Origin: Auanema rhodensis | Lineage: Eukaryota > Nematoda > Chromadorea > Rhabditida > Rhabditidae | Reading direction: 5' to 3' | Length of the DNA: 64,000 nucleotides | Assembly: GCA_964057225.1 (NCBI GenBank) | Contig: CAXKVF010000084.1 | Span: 248,001 to 312,000, forward strand | Notes under the pieces: generated by a model | Databases searched by the model: none | What the model saw: the letters and a program-made list of their open reading frames with translations, nothing else | What the model was told of the DNA's origin: nothing | Position numbers and translations under genes: made by a program | Shown here: piece after piece, positions 25,345 to 40,800 of the stretch | Position numbering within the stretch: position 1 is the stretch's first letter | Layout: each line of letters opens with the position of its first letter

Positions 25345-28160
25345 GTCATGGTTACCATGCACCAATATCAATAAAAATTTGTTTTTAGACTAATATGGAC
25401 ATGGGGAATCTAATTTTGAAAACCGCATCTCTTTATCTTTCACGTGAAGCGAGTTACATACCAAGTGCACATCACGTGTACATTTAATTAGCATAAATTA
25501 AAGTTCACGTAAATTTCAAAGTCATGGTTACCATGCACCAATATCAATAAAAATTTGTTTTTAGACTAATATGGACATGGGGAATCTAATTTTGAAAACC
25601 GCATCTCTTTATCTTTCACGTGAAGCGAGTTACATACCAAGTGCACATCACGTGTACATTTAATTAGCATAAATTAAAGTTCACGTAAATTTCAAAGTCA
25701 TGGTTACCATGCACCAATATCAATAAAAATTTGTTTTTAAACTAATATGGACATGGGGAATCTAATTTTGAAAACCGCATCTCTTTATCTTTCACGTGAA
25801 GCGAGTTACATACCAAGTGCACATCACGTGTACATTTAATTAGCATAAATTAAAGTTCACGTAAATTTCAAAGTCATGGTTACCATGAACCAATATCAAT
25901 AAAAATTTGTTTTTAGACTAATATGGACATGGGGAATCTAATTTTGAAAACCGAATCTCTTTATCTTTCACGTGAAGCGAGTTACATACCAAGTGCACAT
26001 CACGTGTACATTTAATTAGCATAAATTAAAGTTCACGTGAATTTCAAAGTCATGGTTACCATGCACCAATATCAAAAAAAATTAGTTTTTAGACTAATAT
26101 GGACATGGGGAATCTAATTTTGAAAACCGCATCTCTTTATCTTTCACGTGAAGCGAGTTACATACCAAGTGCACATCACGTGTACATTTAATTAGCATAA
26201 ATTAAAGTTCACGTAAATTTCAAAGTCATGGTTACCATGAACCAATATCAATAAAAATTTGTTTTTAGACTAATATGGACATGGGGAATCTAATTTTGAA
26301 AACCGCATCTCTTTATCTTTCACGTGAAGCGAGTTACATACCAAGTGCACATCACGTGTACATTTAATTAGCATAAATTAAAGTTCACGTAAATTTCAAA
26401 GTCATGGTTACCATGAACCAATATCAATAAAAATTTGTTTTTAGACTAATATGGACATGGGGAATCTAATTTTGAAAACCGCATCTCTTTATCTTTCACG
26501 TGAAGCGAGTTACATACCAAGTGCACATCACGTGTACATTTAATTAGCATAAATTAAAGTTCACGTAAATTTCAAAGTCATGGTTACCATGAACCAATAT
26601 CAATAAAAATTTGTTTTTAGACTAATATGGACATGGGGAATCTAATTTTGAAAACCGCATCTCTTTATCTTTCACGTGAAGCGAGTTACATACCAAGTGC
26701 ACATCACGTGTACATTTAATTAGCATAAATTAAAGTTCACGTGAATTTCAAAGTCATGGTTACCATGAACCAATATCAATAAAAATTTGTTTTTAGACTA
26801 ATATGGACATGGGGAATCTAATTTTGAAAACCGCATCTCTTTATCTTTCACGTGAAGCGAGTTACATACCAAGTGCACATCACGTATACATTTAATTAGC
26901 ATAAATTGAAGTTCACGTAAATTTCAAAGTCATGGTTACCATGAACCAATATCAATAAAAATTTGTTTTTAGACTAATATGGACATGGGGAATCTAATTT
27001 TGAAAACCGCATCTCTTTATCTTTCACGTGAAGCGAGTTACATACCAAGTGCACATCACGTGTACATTTAATTAGCATAAATTAAAGTTCACGTGAATTT
27101 CAAAGTCATGGTTACCATGCACCAATATCAATAAAAATTTGTTTTTAGACTAATATGGACATGGGAAATCTAATTTTGAAAACCGCATCTCTTTATCTTT
27201 CACGTGAAGCGAGTTACATACCAAGTGCACATCACGTGTACATTTAATTAGCATAAATTAAAGTTCACGTAAATTTCAAAGTCATGGTTACCATGAACCA
27301 ATATCAATAAAAATTTGTTTTTAGACTAATATGGACATGGGGAATCTAATTTTGAAAACCGCATCTCTTTATCTTTCACGTGAAGCGAGTTACATACCAA
27401 GTGCACATCACGTGTACATTTAATTAGCATAAATTAAAGTTCACGTAAATTTCAAAGTCATGGTTACCATGAACCAATATCAATAAAAATTTGTTTTTAG
27501 ACTAATATGGACATGGGGAATCTAATTTTAAAAACCGCATCTCTTCATCTTTCACGTGAAGCGAGTTACATACCAAGTGCACATCACGTGTACATTTAAT
27601 TAGCATAAATTAAAGTTCACGTAAATTTCAAAGTCATGGTTACCATGCACCAATATCAATAAAAATTTGTTTTTAGACTAATATGGACATGGGGAATCTA
27701 ATTTTGAAAACCGCATCTTTTTATCTTTCACGTGAAGCGAGTTACATACCAAGTGCACATCACGTGTACATTTAATTAGCATAAATTAAAGTTCACGTAA
27801 ATTTCAAAGTCATGGTTACCATGCACCAATATCAATAAAAATTTGTTTTTAAACTAATATGGACATGGGGAATCTAATTTTGAAAACCGCATCTCTTTAT
27901 CTTTCACGTGAAGCGAGTTACATACCAAGTGCACATCACGTGTACATTTAATTAGCATAAATTAAAGTTCACGTAAATTTCAAAGTCATGGTTACCATGC
28001 ACCAATATCAATAAAAATTTGTTTTTAGACTAATATGGACATGGGGAATCTAATTTTGAAAACCGCATCTCTTTATCTTTCACGTGAAGCGAGTTACATA
28101 CCAAGTGCACATCACGTGTACATTTAATTAGCATAAATTAAAGTTCACGTAAATTTCAAA

Positions 28161-29037
28161 GTCATGGTTACCATGAACCAATATCAATAAAATTTGTTTT
28201 TAGACTAATATGGACATGGGGAATCTAATTTTGAAAACCGCATCTCTTTATCTTTCACGTGAAGCGAGTTACATACCAAGTGCACATCACGTATACATTT
28301 AATTAGCATAAATTAAAGTTCACGTAAATTTCAAAGTCATGGTTACCATGAACCAATATCAATAAAAATTTGTTTTTAGACTAATATGGACATGGGGAAT
28401 CTAATTTTGAAAACCGCATCTCTTTATCTTTCACGTGAAGCGAGTTACATACCAAGTGCACATCACGTGTACATTTAATTAGCATAAATTAAAGTTCACG
28501 TAAATTTCAAAGTCATGGTTACCATGAACCAATATCAATAAAAATTTGTTTTTAGACTAATATGGACATGGGGAATCTAATTTTGAAAACCGCATCTCTT
28601 TATCTTTCACGTGAAGCGAGTTACATACCAAGTGCACATCACGTGTACATTTAATTAGCATAAATTAAAGTTCACGTAAATTTCAAAGTCATGGTTACCA
28701 TGCACCAATATCAATAAAAATTTGTTTTTAGACTAATATGGACATGGGGAATCTATTTTGAAAACCGCATCTCTTTATCTTTCACGTGAAGCGAGTTACA
28801 TACCAAGTGCACATCACGTGTACATTTAATTAGCATAAATTAAAGTTCACGTAAATTTCAAAGTCATGGTTACCATGAACCAATATCAATAAAATTTGTT
28901 TTTAGACTAATATGGACATGGGGAATCTAATTTTGAAAACCGCATCTCTTTATCTTTCACGTGAAGCGAGTTACATACCAAGTGCACATCACGTATACAT
29001 TTAATTAGCATAAATTAAAGTTCACGTAAATTTCAAA
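28161..29037 (+). repeat. Cluster of 1-bp deletions
   Basis: The 160 monomers before this point show no net length change. Here three monomers lose one base each: A4 instead of A5 at 28189-28192 and again at 28891-28894, and TCTATTTTG instead of TCTAATTTTG near 28755. The monomers starting at 28161 and 28863 share both the lost A and G134A (28294, 28995), so one deletion was copied by a four-monomer duplication rather than arising twice. Confidence 0.85.
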
Positions 29038-31677
29038 GTCATGGTTACCATGAACCAATATCAATAAAAATTTGTTTTTAGACTAATATGGACATGGGGA
29101 ATCTAATTTTGAAAACCGCATCTCTTTATCTTTCACGTGAAGCGAGTTACATACCAAGTGCACATCACGTGTACATTTAATTAGCATAAATTAAAGTTCA
29201 CGTAAATTTCAAAGTCATGGTTACCATGCACCAATATCAATAAAAATTTGTTTTTAGACTAATATGGACATGGGGAATCTAATTTTAAAAACCGCATCTC
29301 TTTATCTTTCACGTGAAGCGAGTTACATACCAAGTGCACATCACGTGTACATTTAATTAGCATAAATTAAAGTTCACGTAAATTTCAAAGTCATGGTTAC
29401 CATGAACCAATATCAATAAAAATTTGTTTTTAGACTAATATGGACATGGGGAATCTAATTTTGAAATCCGCATCTCTTTATCTTTCACGTGAAGCGAGTT
29501 ACATACCAAGTGCACATCACGTATACATTTAATTAGCATAAATTAAAGTTCACGTAAATTTCAAAGTCATGGTTACCATGAACCAATATCAATAAAAATT
29601 TGTTTTTAGACTAATATGGACATGGGGAATCTAATTTTGAAAACCGCATCTCTTTATCTTTCACGTGAAGCGAGTTACATACCAAGTGCACATCACGTGT
29701 ACATTTAATTAGCATAAATTAAAGTTCACGTAAATTTCAAAGTCATGGTTACCATGCACCAATATCAATAAAAATTTGTTTTTAGACTAATATGGACATG
29801 GGGAATCTAATTTTGAAAACCGCATCTCTTTATCTTTCACGTGAAGCGAGTTACATACCAAGTGCACATCACGTGTACATTTAATTAGCATAAATTAAAG
29901 TTCACGTAAATTTCAAAGTCATGGTTACCATGCACCAATATCAATAAAAATTTGTTTTTAGACTAATATGGACATGGGGAATCTAATTTTGAAAACCGCA
30001 TATCTTCATCTTTCACGTGAAGCGAGTTACATACCAAGTGCACATCACGTGTACATTTAATTAGCATAAATTAAAGTTCACGTAAATTTCAAAGTCATGG
30101 TTACCATGCACCAATATCAATAAAAATTTGTTTTTAGACTAATATGGACATGGGGAATCTAATTTTGAAAACCGCATCTCTTTATCTTTCACGTGAAGCG
30201 AGTTACATACCAAGTGCACATCACGTGTACATTTAATTAGCATAAATTAAAGTTCACGTAAATTTCAAAGTCATGGTTACCATGAACCAATATCAATAAA
30301 AATTTGTTTTTAGACTAATATGGACATGGGGAATCTAATTTTGAAAACCGCATCTCTTTATCTTTCACGTGAAGCGAGTTACATACCAAGTGCACATCAC
30401 GTGTACATTTAATTAGCATAAATTAAAGTTCACGTAAATTTCAAAGTCATGGTTACCATGAACCAAGATCAATAAAAATTTGTTTTTAGACTAATATGGA
30501 CATGGGGAATCTAATTTTGAAAACCGCATCTCTTTATCTTTCACGTGAAGCGAGTTACATACCAAGTGCACATCACGTGTACATTTAATTAGCATAAATT
30601 AAAGTTCACGTAAATTTCAAAGTCATGGTTACCATGAACCAATATCAATAAAAATTTGTTTTTAGACTAATATGGACATGGGGAATCTAATTTTGAAAAC
30701 CGCATCTCTTTATCTTTCACGTGAAGCGAGTTACATACCAAGTGCACATCACGTGTACATTTAATTAGCATAAATTAAAGTTCACGTAAATTTCAAAGTC
30801 ATGGTTACCATGCACCAATATCAATAAAAATTTGTTTTTAGACTAATATGGACATGGGGAATCCAATTTTGAAAACCGCATCTCTTTATCTTTCACGTGA
30901 AGCGAGTTACATACCAAGTGCACATCACGTGTACATTTAATTAGCATAAATTAAAGTTCACGTAAATTTCAAAGTCATGGTTACCATGCACCAATATCAA
31001 TAAAAATTTGTTTTTAGACTAATATGGACATGGGAAATCTAATTTTGAAAACCGCATCTCTTTATCTTTCACGTGAAGCGAGTTACATACCAAGTGCACA
31101 TCACGTGTACATTTAATTAGCATAAATTAAAGTTCACGTAAATTTCAAAGTCATGGTTACCATGCACCAATATCAATAAAAATTTGTTTTTAGACTAATA
31201 TGGACATGGGGAATCTAATTTTGAAAACCGCATCTCTTTATCTTTCACGTGAAGCGAGTTACATACCAAGTGCACATCACGTGTACATTTAATTAGCATA
31301 AATTAAAGTTCACGTAAATTTCAAAGTCATGGTTACCATGAAGCAATATCAATAAAAATTTGTTTTTAGACTAATATGGACATGGGGAATCTAATTTTGA
31401 AAACCGCATCTCTTTATCTTTCACGTGAAGCGAGTTACATACCAAGTGCACATCACGTGTACATTTAATTAGCATAAATTAAAGTTCACGTAAATTTCAA
31501 AGTCATGGTTACCATGAACCAATATCAATGAAAATTTGTTTTTAGACTAATATGGACATGGGGAATCTAATTTTGAAAACCGCATCTCTTTATCTTTCAC
31601 GTGAAGCGAGTTACATACCAAGTGCACATCACGTGTACATTTAATTAGCATAAATTAAAGTTCACGTAAATTTCAAA

Positions 31678-31853
31678 GTCATGGTTACCATGAAGCAATA
31701 TCAACACAAATTTGTTTTTAGACTAATATGGACATGGGAAATCTAATTTTGAAAACCGCATCTCTTTATCTTTCACGTGAAGCGAGTTACATACCAAGTG
31801 CACATCACGTGTACATTTAATTAGCATTAATTAAAGTTCACGTAAATTTCAAA
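31678..31853 (+). repeat. Diverged monomer
   Basis: This unit combines C18G (GAAGC), an altered A-tract (ATCAACACAAATTTG), a GGGAAATC change and A151T (CATTAATT). That is several substitutions in one monomer when most differ from the consensus at only a few positions. It neighbours other C18G units (31326 and 32030) and has kept its full 176-bp length. Confidence 0.7.
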
Positions 31854-32557
31854 GTCATGGTTACCATGAACCAATATCAATAAAAATTTGTTTTTAGACT
31901 AATATGGACATGGGGAATCTAATTTTGAAAACCGCATCTCTTTATCTTTCACGTGAAGCGAGTTACATACCAAGTGCACATCACGTGTACATTTAATTAG
32001 CATAAATTAAAGTTCACGTAAATTTCAAAGTCATGGTTACCATGAAGCAATATCAATAAAAATTTGTTTTTAGACTAATATGGACATGGGGAATCTAATT
32101 TTGAAAACCGCATCTCTTTATCTTTCACGTGAAGCGAGTTACATACCAAGTGCACATCACGTGTACATTTAATTAGCATTAATTAAAGTTCACGTAAATT
32201 TCAAAGTCATGGTTACCATGAACCAATATCAATAAAAATTTGTTTTTAGACTAATATGGACATGGGGAATCTAATTTTGAAAACCGCATCTCTTTATCTT
32301 TCACGTGAAGCGAGTTACATACCAAGTGCACATCACGTGTACATTTAATTAGCATAAATTAAAGTTCACGTAAATTTCAAAGTCATGGTTACCATGAACT
32401 AATATCAATAAAAATTTGTTTTTAGACTAATATGGACATGGGGAATCTAATTTTGAAAACCGCATCTCTTTATCTTTCACGTGAAGCGAGTTACATACCA
32501 AGTGCACATCACGTGTACATTTAATTAGCATAAATTAAAGTTCACGTAAATTTCAAA

Positions 32558-33965
32558 GTCATGGTTACCATGAACCAATATCAATAAAAATTTGTTTTTA
32601 GACTAATATGGACATGGGGAATCTAATTTTAAAAACCGCATCTCTTTATCTTTCACGTGAAGCGAGTTACATACCAAGTGCACATCACGTGTACATTTAA
32701 TTAGCATAAATTAAAGTTCACGGAAATTTCAAAGTCATGGTTACAATGAAGCAATATCAATAAAAATTTGTTTTTAGACTAATATGGACATGGGGAATCT
32801 AATTTTGAAAACCGCATCTCTTTATCTTTCACGTGAAGCGAGTTACATACCAAGTGCACATCACGTGTACATTTAATTAGCATAAATTAAAGTTCACGTA
32901 AATTTCAAAGTCATGGTTACCATGAACCAATATCAATAAAAATTTGTTTTTAGACTAATATGGACATGGGGAATCTAATTTTGAAAACCGCATCTCTTTA
33001 TCTTTCACGTGAAGCGAGTTACATACCAAGTGCACATCACGTGTACATTTAATTAGCATAAATTAAAGTTCACGGAAATTTCAAAGTCATGGTTACAATG
33101 AAGCAATATCGATAAAAATTTGTTTTTAGACTAATATGGACATGGGGAATCTAATTTTGAAAACCGCCTCTCTTTATCTTTCACGTGAAGCGAGTTACAT
33201 ACCAAGTGCACATCACGTGTACATTTAATTAGCATAAATTAAAGTTCACGTAAATTTCAAAGTCATGGTTACCATGAACCAATATCAATAAAAATTTGTT
33301 TTTAGACTAATATGGACATGGGGAATCTAATTTTAAAAACCGCATCTCTTTATCTTTCACGTGAAGCGAGTTACATACCAAGTGCACATCACGTGTACAT
33401 TTAATTAGCATAAATTAAAGTTCACGGAAATTTCAAAGTCATGGTTACAATGAAGCAATATCAATAAAAATTTGTTTTTAGACTAATATGGACATGGGGA
33501 ATCTAATTTTGAAAACCGCATCTCTTTATCTTTCACGTGAAGCGAGTTACATACCAAGTGCACATCACGTGTACATTTAATTAGCATAAATTAAAGTTCA
33601 CGTAAATTTCAAAGTCATGGTTACCATGAACCAATATCAATAAAAATTTGTTTTTAGACTAATATGGACATGGGGAATCTAATTTTGAAAACCGCATCTC
33701 TTTATCTTTCACGTGAAGCGAGTTACATACCAAGTGCACATCACGTGTACATTTAATTAGCATAAATTAAAGTTCACGGAAATTTCAAAGTCATGGTTAC
33801 AATGAAGCAATATCGATAAAAATTTGTTTTTAGACTAATATGGACATGGGGAATCTAATTTTGAAAACCGCCTCTCTTTATCTTTCACGTGAAGCGAGTT
33901 ACATACCAAGTGCACATCACGTGTACATTTAATTAGCATAAATTAAAGTTCACGTAAATTTCAAA
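32558..33965 (+). repeat. 4-mer HOR built of dimers, two copies
   Basis: T166G (CACGGAAAT) at 32723, 33075, 33427 and 33779 recurs every 352 bp, and each is followed across the monomer boundary by C12A plus C18G (ACAATGAAGC). Marks that alternate between dimers recur at 704 bp: G74A at 32631 and 33335, and CGATAAA with CCTCTC in the last monomer of each set. The structure is two 704-bp tetramers (32558-33261 and 33262-33965), each made of two related dimers. It ends exactly where the next large HOR family starts. Confidence 0.9.
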
Positions 33966-36900
33966 GTCATGGTTACCATGAACCAATATCAATAAAAATT
34001 TGTTTTTAGACTAATATGGACATGGGGAATCTAATTTTGAAAACCGCATTTCTTTATCTTTCACGTGAAGCGAGTTACATATCAAGTGCACATCACGTGT
34101 ACATTTAATTAGCATAAATTAAAGTTCACGTAAAATTCAAAGTCATGGTTACCATGAACCAATATCAATAAAAATTTGTTTTTAGACTAATATGGACATG
34201 GGGAATCTAATTTTGAAAACCGCATCTCTTTATCTTTCACGTGAAGCGAGTTACATACCAAGTGCACATCACGTGTACATTTAATTAGCATAAATTAAAG
34301 TTCACGTAAATTTCAAAGTCATGGTTACCATGAACCAATATCAATAAAAATTTGTTTTTAGACTAATATGGACATGGGGAATCTAATTTTGAAAACCGCA
34401 TCTCTTTATCTTTCACGTGAAGCGAGTTACATACCAAGTGCACATCACGTGTACATTTAATTAGCATAAATTAAAGTTCACGTAAATTTCAAAGTCATGG
34501 TTACCATGAACCAATATCAATAAAAATTTGTTTTTAGACTAATATGGACATGGGGAATCTAATTTTAAAAACCGCATCTCTTTATCTTTCACGTGAAGCG
34601 AGTTACATACCAAGTGCACATCACGTGTACATTTAATTAGCATAAATTAAAGTTCACGTAAATTTCAAAGTCATGGTTACCATGCACCAATATCAATAAA
34701 AATTTGTTTTTAGACTAATATGGACATGGGGAATCTAATTTTGAAAACCGCATCTCTTTATCTTTCACGTGAAGCGAGTTACATACCAAGTGCACATCAC
34801 GTGTACATTTAATTAGCATAAATTAAAGTTCACGTAAATTTCAAAGTCATGGTTACCAAGAACCAATATCAATAAAAATTTGTTTTTAGACTAATATGGA
34901 CATGGGGAATCTAATTTTGAAAACCGCATCTCTTCATCTTTCACGTGAAGCGAGTTACATACCAAGTGCACATCACGTGTACATTTAATTAGCATAAATT
35001 AAAGTTCACGTAAATTTCAAAGTCATGGTTACCATGCACCAATATCAATAAAAATTTGTTTTTAGACTAATATGGACATGGGGAATCTAATTTTGAAAAC
35101 CGCATCTCTTTATCTTTCACGTGAAGCGAGTTACATACCAAGTGCACATCACGTGTACATTTAATTAGCATAAATTAAAGTTCACGTAAATTTCAAAGTC
35201 ATGGTTACCATGCACCAATATCAATAAAAATTTGTTTTTAGACTAATATGGACATGGGGAATCTAATTTTGAAAACCACATCTCTTTATCTTTCACGTGA
35301 AGCGAGTTACATACCAAGTGCACATCACGTGTACATTTAATTAGCATAAATTAAAGTTCACGTAAATTTCAAAGTCATGGTTACCATGAACCAATATCAA
35401 TAAAAATTTGTTTTTAGACTAATATGGACATGGGGAATCTAATTTTGAAAACCGCATCTCTTTATCTTTCACGTGAAGCGAGTTACATACCAAGTGCACA
35501 TCACGTGTACATTTAATTAGCATAAATTAAAGTTCACGTAAATTTCAAAGTCATGGTTACCATGCACCAATATCAATAAAAATTTGTTTTTAGACTAATA
35601 TGGACATGGGGAATCTAATTTTGAAAACCGCATCTCTTTATCTTTCACGTGAAGCGAGTTACATACCAAGTGCACATCACGTGTACAATTAATTAGCATA
35701 AATTAAAGTTCACGTAAATTTCAAAGTCATGGTTACCATGAACCAATATCAATAAAAATTTGTTTTTAGACTAATATGGACATGGGGAATCTAATTTTGA
35801 AAACCGCATCTCTTTATCTTTCACGTGAAGCGAGTTACATACCAAGTGCACATCACGTGTACATTTAATTAGCATAAATTAAATTTCACGTAAATTTCAA
35901 AGTCATGGTTACCATGCACCAATATCAATAAAAATTTGTTTTTAGACTAATATGGACATGGGGAATCTAATTTTGAAAACCACATCTCTTTATCTTTCAC
36001 GTGAAGCGAGTTACATACCAAGTGCACATCACGTGTACATTTAATTAGCATAAATTAAAGTTCACGTAAATTTCAAAGTCATGGTTACCATGAACCAATA
36101 TCAATAAAAATTTGTTTTTAGACTAATATGGACATGGGGAATCTAATTTTGAAAACCGCATCTCTTTATCTTTCACGTGAAGCGAGTTACATACCAAGTG
36201 CACATCACGTGTACATTTAATTAGCATAAATTAAAGTTCACGTAAATTTCAAAGTCATGGTTACCATGCACCAATATCAATAAAAATTTGTTTTTAGACT
36301 AATATGGACATGGGGAATCTAATTTTGAAAACCGCATCTCTTTATCTTTCACGTGAAGCGAGTTACATACCAAGTGCACATCACGTGTACAATTAATTAG
36401 CATAAATTAAAGTTCACGTAAATTTCAAAGTCATGGTTACCATGAAGCAATATCAATAAAAATTTGTTTTTAGACTAATATGGACATGGGGAATCTAATT
36501 TTGAAAACCACATCTCTTTATCTTTCACGTGAAGCGAGTTACATACCAAGTGCACATCACGTGTACATTTAATTAGCATAAATTAAAGTTCACGTAAATT
36601 TCAAAGTCATGGTTACCATGAACCAATATCAATAAAAATTTGTTTTTAGACTAATATGGACATGGGGAATCTAATTTTGAAAACCGCATCTCTTTATCTT
36701 TCACGTGAAGCGAGTTACATACCAAGTGCACATCACGTGTACATTTAATTAGCATAAATTAAAGTTCACGTAAATTTCAAAGTCATGGTTACCATGAACT
36801 AATATCAATAAAAATTTGTTTTTAGACTAATATGGACATGGGGAATCTAATTTTGAAAACCGCATCTCTTTATCTTTCACGTGAAGCGAGTTACATACCA

Positions 36901-37837
36901 AGTGCACATCACGTGTACATTTAATTAGCATAAATTAAAGTTCACGTAAATTTCAAAGTCATGGTTACCATGAACCAATATCAATAAAAATTTGTTTTTA
37001 GACTAATATGGACATGGGGAATCTAATTTTGAAAACCGCATCTCTTTATCTTTCACGTGAAGCGAGTTACATACCAAGTGCACATCACGTGTACATTTAA
37101 TTAGCATAAATTAAAGTTCACGTAAATTTCAAAGTCATGGTTACCATGAACCAATATCAATAAAAATTTGTTTTTAGACTAATATGGACATGGGGAATCT
37201 AATTTTGAAAACCGCATCTCTTTATCTTTCACGTGAAGCGAGTTACATACCAAGTGCACATCACGTGTACATTTAATTAGCATAAATTAAAGTTCACGTA
37301 AATGTCAAAGTCATGGTTACCAAGAACCAATATCAATAAAAATTTGTTTTTAGACTAATATGGACATGGGGAATCTAATTTTGAAAACCGCATCTCTTTA
37401 TCTTTCACGTGAAGCGAGTTACATACCAAGTGCACATCACGTGTACATTTAATTAGCATAAATTAAAGTTCACGTAAATTTCAAAGTCATGGTTACCATG
37501 CACCAATATCAATAAAAATTTGTTTTTAGACTAATATGGACATGGGGAATCTAATTTTGAAAACCGCATCTCTTTATCTTTCACGTGAAGCGAGTTACAT
37601 ACCAAGTGCACATCACGTGTACATTTAATTAGCATAAATTAAAGTTCACGTAAATTTCAAAGTCATGGTTACCATGCACCAATATCAATAAAAATTTGTT
37701 TTTAGACTAATATGGACATGGGGAATCTAATTTTGAAAACCGCATCTCTTTATCTTTCACGTGAAGCGAGTTACATACCAAGTGCACATCACGTGTACAT
37801 TTAATTAGCATAAATTAAAGTTCACGTAAATTTCAAA
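33966..37837 (+). repeat. Large HOR copy a (22 monomers)
   Basis: This is the first of four related blocks. Ordered marks: C85T (34050) with C117T and T170A in the first monomer; G74A (34567); T14A (34859) with T90C (34935); G81A (CCACATC, 35278); T139A (35688). Each recurs 3872 bp later in copy b. Beyond 35.7 kb the correspondence shifts: T139A with C18G at 36.4 kb matches copy b at an 18-monomer offset, and T171G/T14A at 37304/37322 at a 16-monomer offset. Internal gains and losses of monomers have occurred. Confidence 0.82.
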
Positions 37838-40800
37838 GTCATGGTTACCATGAACCAATATCAATAAAAATTTGTTTTTAGACTAATATGGACATGGGGA
37901 ATCTAATTTTGAAAACCGCATTTCTTTATCTTTCACGTGAAGCGAGTTACATATCAAGTGCACATCACGTGTACATTTAATTAGCATAAATTAAAGTTCA
38001 CGTAAAATTCAAAGTCATGGTTACCATGAACCAATATCAATAAAAATTTGTTTTTAGACTAATATGGACATGGGGAATCTAATTTTGAAAACCGCATCTC
38101 TTTATCTTTCACGTGAAGCGAGTTACATACCAAGTGCACATCACGTGTACATTTAATTAGCATAAATTAAAGTTCACGTAAATTTCAAAGTCATGGTTAC
38201 CATGAACCAATATCAATAAAAATTTGTTTTTAGACTAATATGGACATGGGGAATCTAATTTTGAAAACCGCATCTCTTTATCTTTCACGTGAAGCGAGTT
38301 ACATACCAAGTGCACATCACGTGTACATTTAATTAGCATAAATTAAAGTTCACGTAAATTTCAAAGTCATGGTTACCATGAACCAATATCAATAAAAATT
38401 TGTTTTTAGACTAATATGGACATGGGGAATCTAATTTTAAAAACCGCATCTCTTTATCTTTCACGTGAAGCGAGTTACATACCAAGTGCACATCACGTGT
38501 ACATTTAATTAGCATAAATTAAAGTTCACGTAAATTTCAAAGTCATGGTTACCATGCACCAATATCAATAAAAATTTGTTTTTAGACTAATATGGACATG
38601 GGGAATCTAATTTTGAAAACCGCATCTCTTTATCTTTCACGTGAAGCGAGTTACATACCAAGTGCACATCACGTGTACATTTAATTAGCATAAATTAAAG
38701 TTCACGTAAATTTCAAAGTCATGGTTACCAAGAACCAATATCAATAAAAATTTGTTTTTAGACTAATATGGACATGGGGAATCTAATTTTGAAAACCGCA
38801 TCTCTTCATCTTTCACGTGAAGCGAGTTACATACCAAGTGCACATCACGTGTACATTTAATTAGCATAAATTAAAGTTCACGTAAATTTCAAAGTCATGG
38901 TTACCATGCACCAATATCAATAAAAATTTGTTTTTAGACTAATATGGACATGGGGAATCTAATTTTGAAAACCGCATCTCTTTATCTTTCACGTGAAGCG
39001 AGTTACATACCAAGTGCACATCACGTGTACATTTAATTAGCATAAATTAAAGTTCACGTAAATTTCAAAGTCATGGTTACCATGCACCAATATCAATAAA
39101 AATTTGTTTTTAGACTAATATGGACATGGGGAATCTAATTTTGAAAACCACATCTCTTTATCTTTCACGTGAAGCGAGTTACATACCAAGTGCACATCAC
39201 GTGTACATTTAATTAGCATAAATTAAAGTTCACGTAAATTTCAAAGTCATGGTTACCATGAACCAATATCAATAAAAATTTGTTTTTAGACTAATATGGA
39301 CATGGGGAATCTAATTTTGAAAACCGCATCTCTTTATCTTTCACGTGAAGCGAGTTACATACCAAGTGCACATCACGTGTACATTTAATTAGCATAAATT
39401 AAAGTTCACGTAAATTTCAAAGTCATGGTTACCATGCACCAATATCAATAAAAATTTGTTTTTAGACTAATATGGACATGGGGAATCTAATTTTGAAAAC
39501 CGCATCTCTTTATCTTTCACGTGAAGCGAGTTACATACCAAGTGCACATCACGTGTACAATTAATTAGCATAAATTAAAGTTCACGTAAATTTCAAAGTC
39601 ATGGTTACCATGAAGCAATATCAATAAAAATTTGTTTTTAGACTAATATGGACATGGGGAATCTAATTTTGAAAACCACATCTCTTTATCTTTCACGTGA
39701 AGCGAGTTACATACCAAGTGCACATCACGTGTACATTTAATTAGCATAAATTAAAGTTCACGTAAATTTCAAAGTCATGGTTACCATGAACCAATATCAA
39801 TAAAAATTTGTTTTTAGACTAATATGGACATGGGGAATCTAATTTTGAAAACCGCATCTCTTTATCTTTCACGTGAAGCGAGTTACATACCAAGTGCACA
39901 TCACGTGTACATTTAATTAGCATAAATTAAAGTTCACGTAAATTTCAAAGTCATGGTTACCATGAACCAATATCAATAAAAATTTGTTTTTAGACTAATA
40001 TGGACATGGGGAATCTAATTTTGAAAACCGCATCTCTTTATCTTTCACGTGAAGCGAGTTACATACCAAGTGCACATCACGTGTACATTTAATTAGCATA
40101 AATTAAAGTTCACGTAAATGTCAAAGTCATGGTTACCAAGAACCAATATCAATAAAAATTTGTTTTTAGACTAATATGGACATGGGGAATCTAATTTTGA
40201 AAACCGCATCTCTTTATCTTTCACGTGAAGCGAGTTACATACCAAGTGCACATCACGTGTACAATTAATTAGCATAAATTAAAGTTCACGTAAATTTCAA
40301 AGTCATGGTTACCATGAAGCAATATCAATAAAAATTTGTTTTTAGACTAATATGGACATGGGGAATCTAATTTTGAAAACCACATCTCTTTATCTTTCAC
40401 GTGAAGCGAGTTACATACCAAGTGCACATCACGTGTACATTTAATTAGCATAAATTAAAGTTCACGTAAATTTCAAAGTCATGGTTACCATGAACCAATA
40501 TCAATAAAAATTTGTTTTTAGACTAATATGGACATGGGGAATCTAATTTTGAAAACCGCATCTCTTTATCTTTCACGTGAAGCGAGTTACATACCAAGTG
40601 CACATCACGTGTACATTTAATTAGCATAAATTAAAGTTCACGTAAATTTCAAAGTCATGGTTACCATGAACCAATATCAATAAAAATTTGTTTTTAGACT
40701 AATATGGACATGGGGAATCTAATTTTGAAAACCGCATCTCTTTATCTTTCACGTGAAGCGAGTTACATACCAAGTGCACATCACGTGTACATTTAATTAG

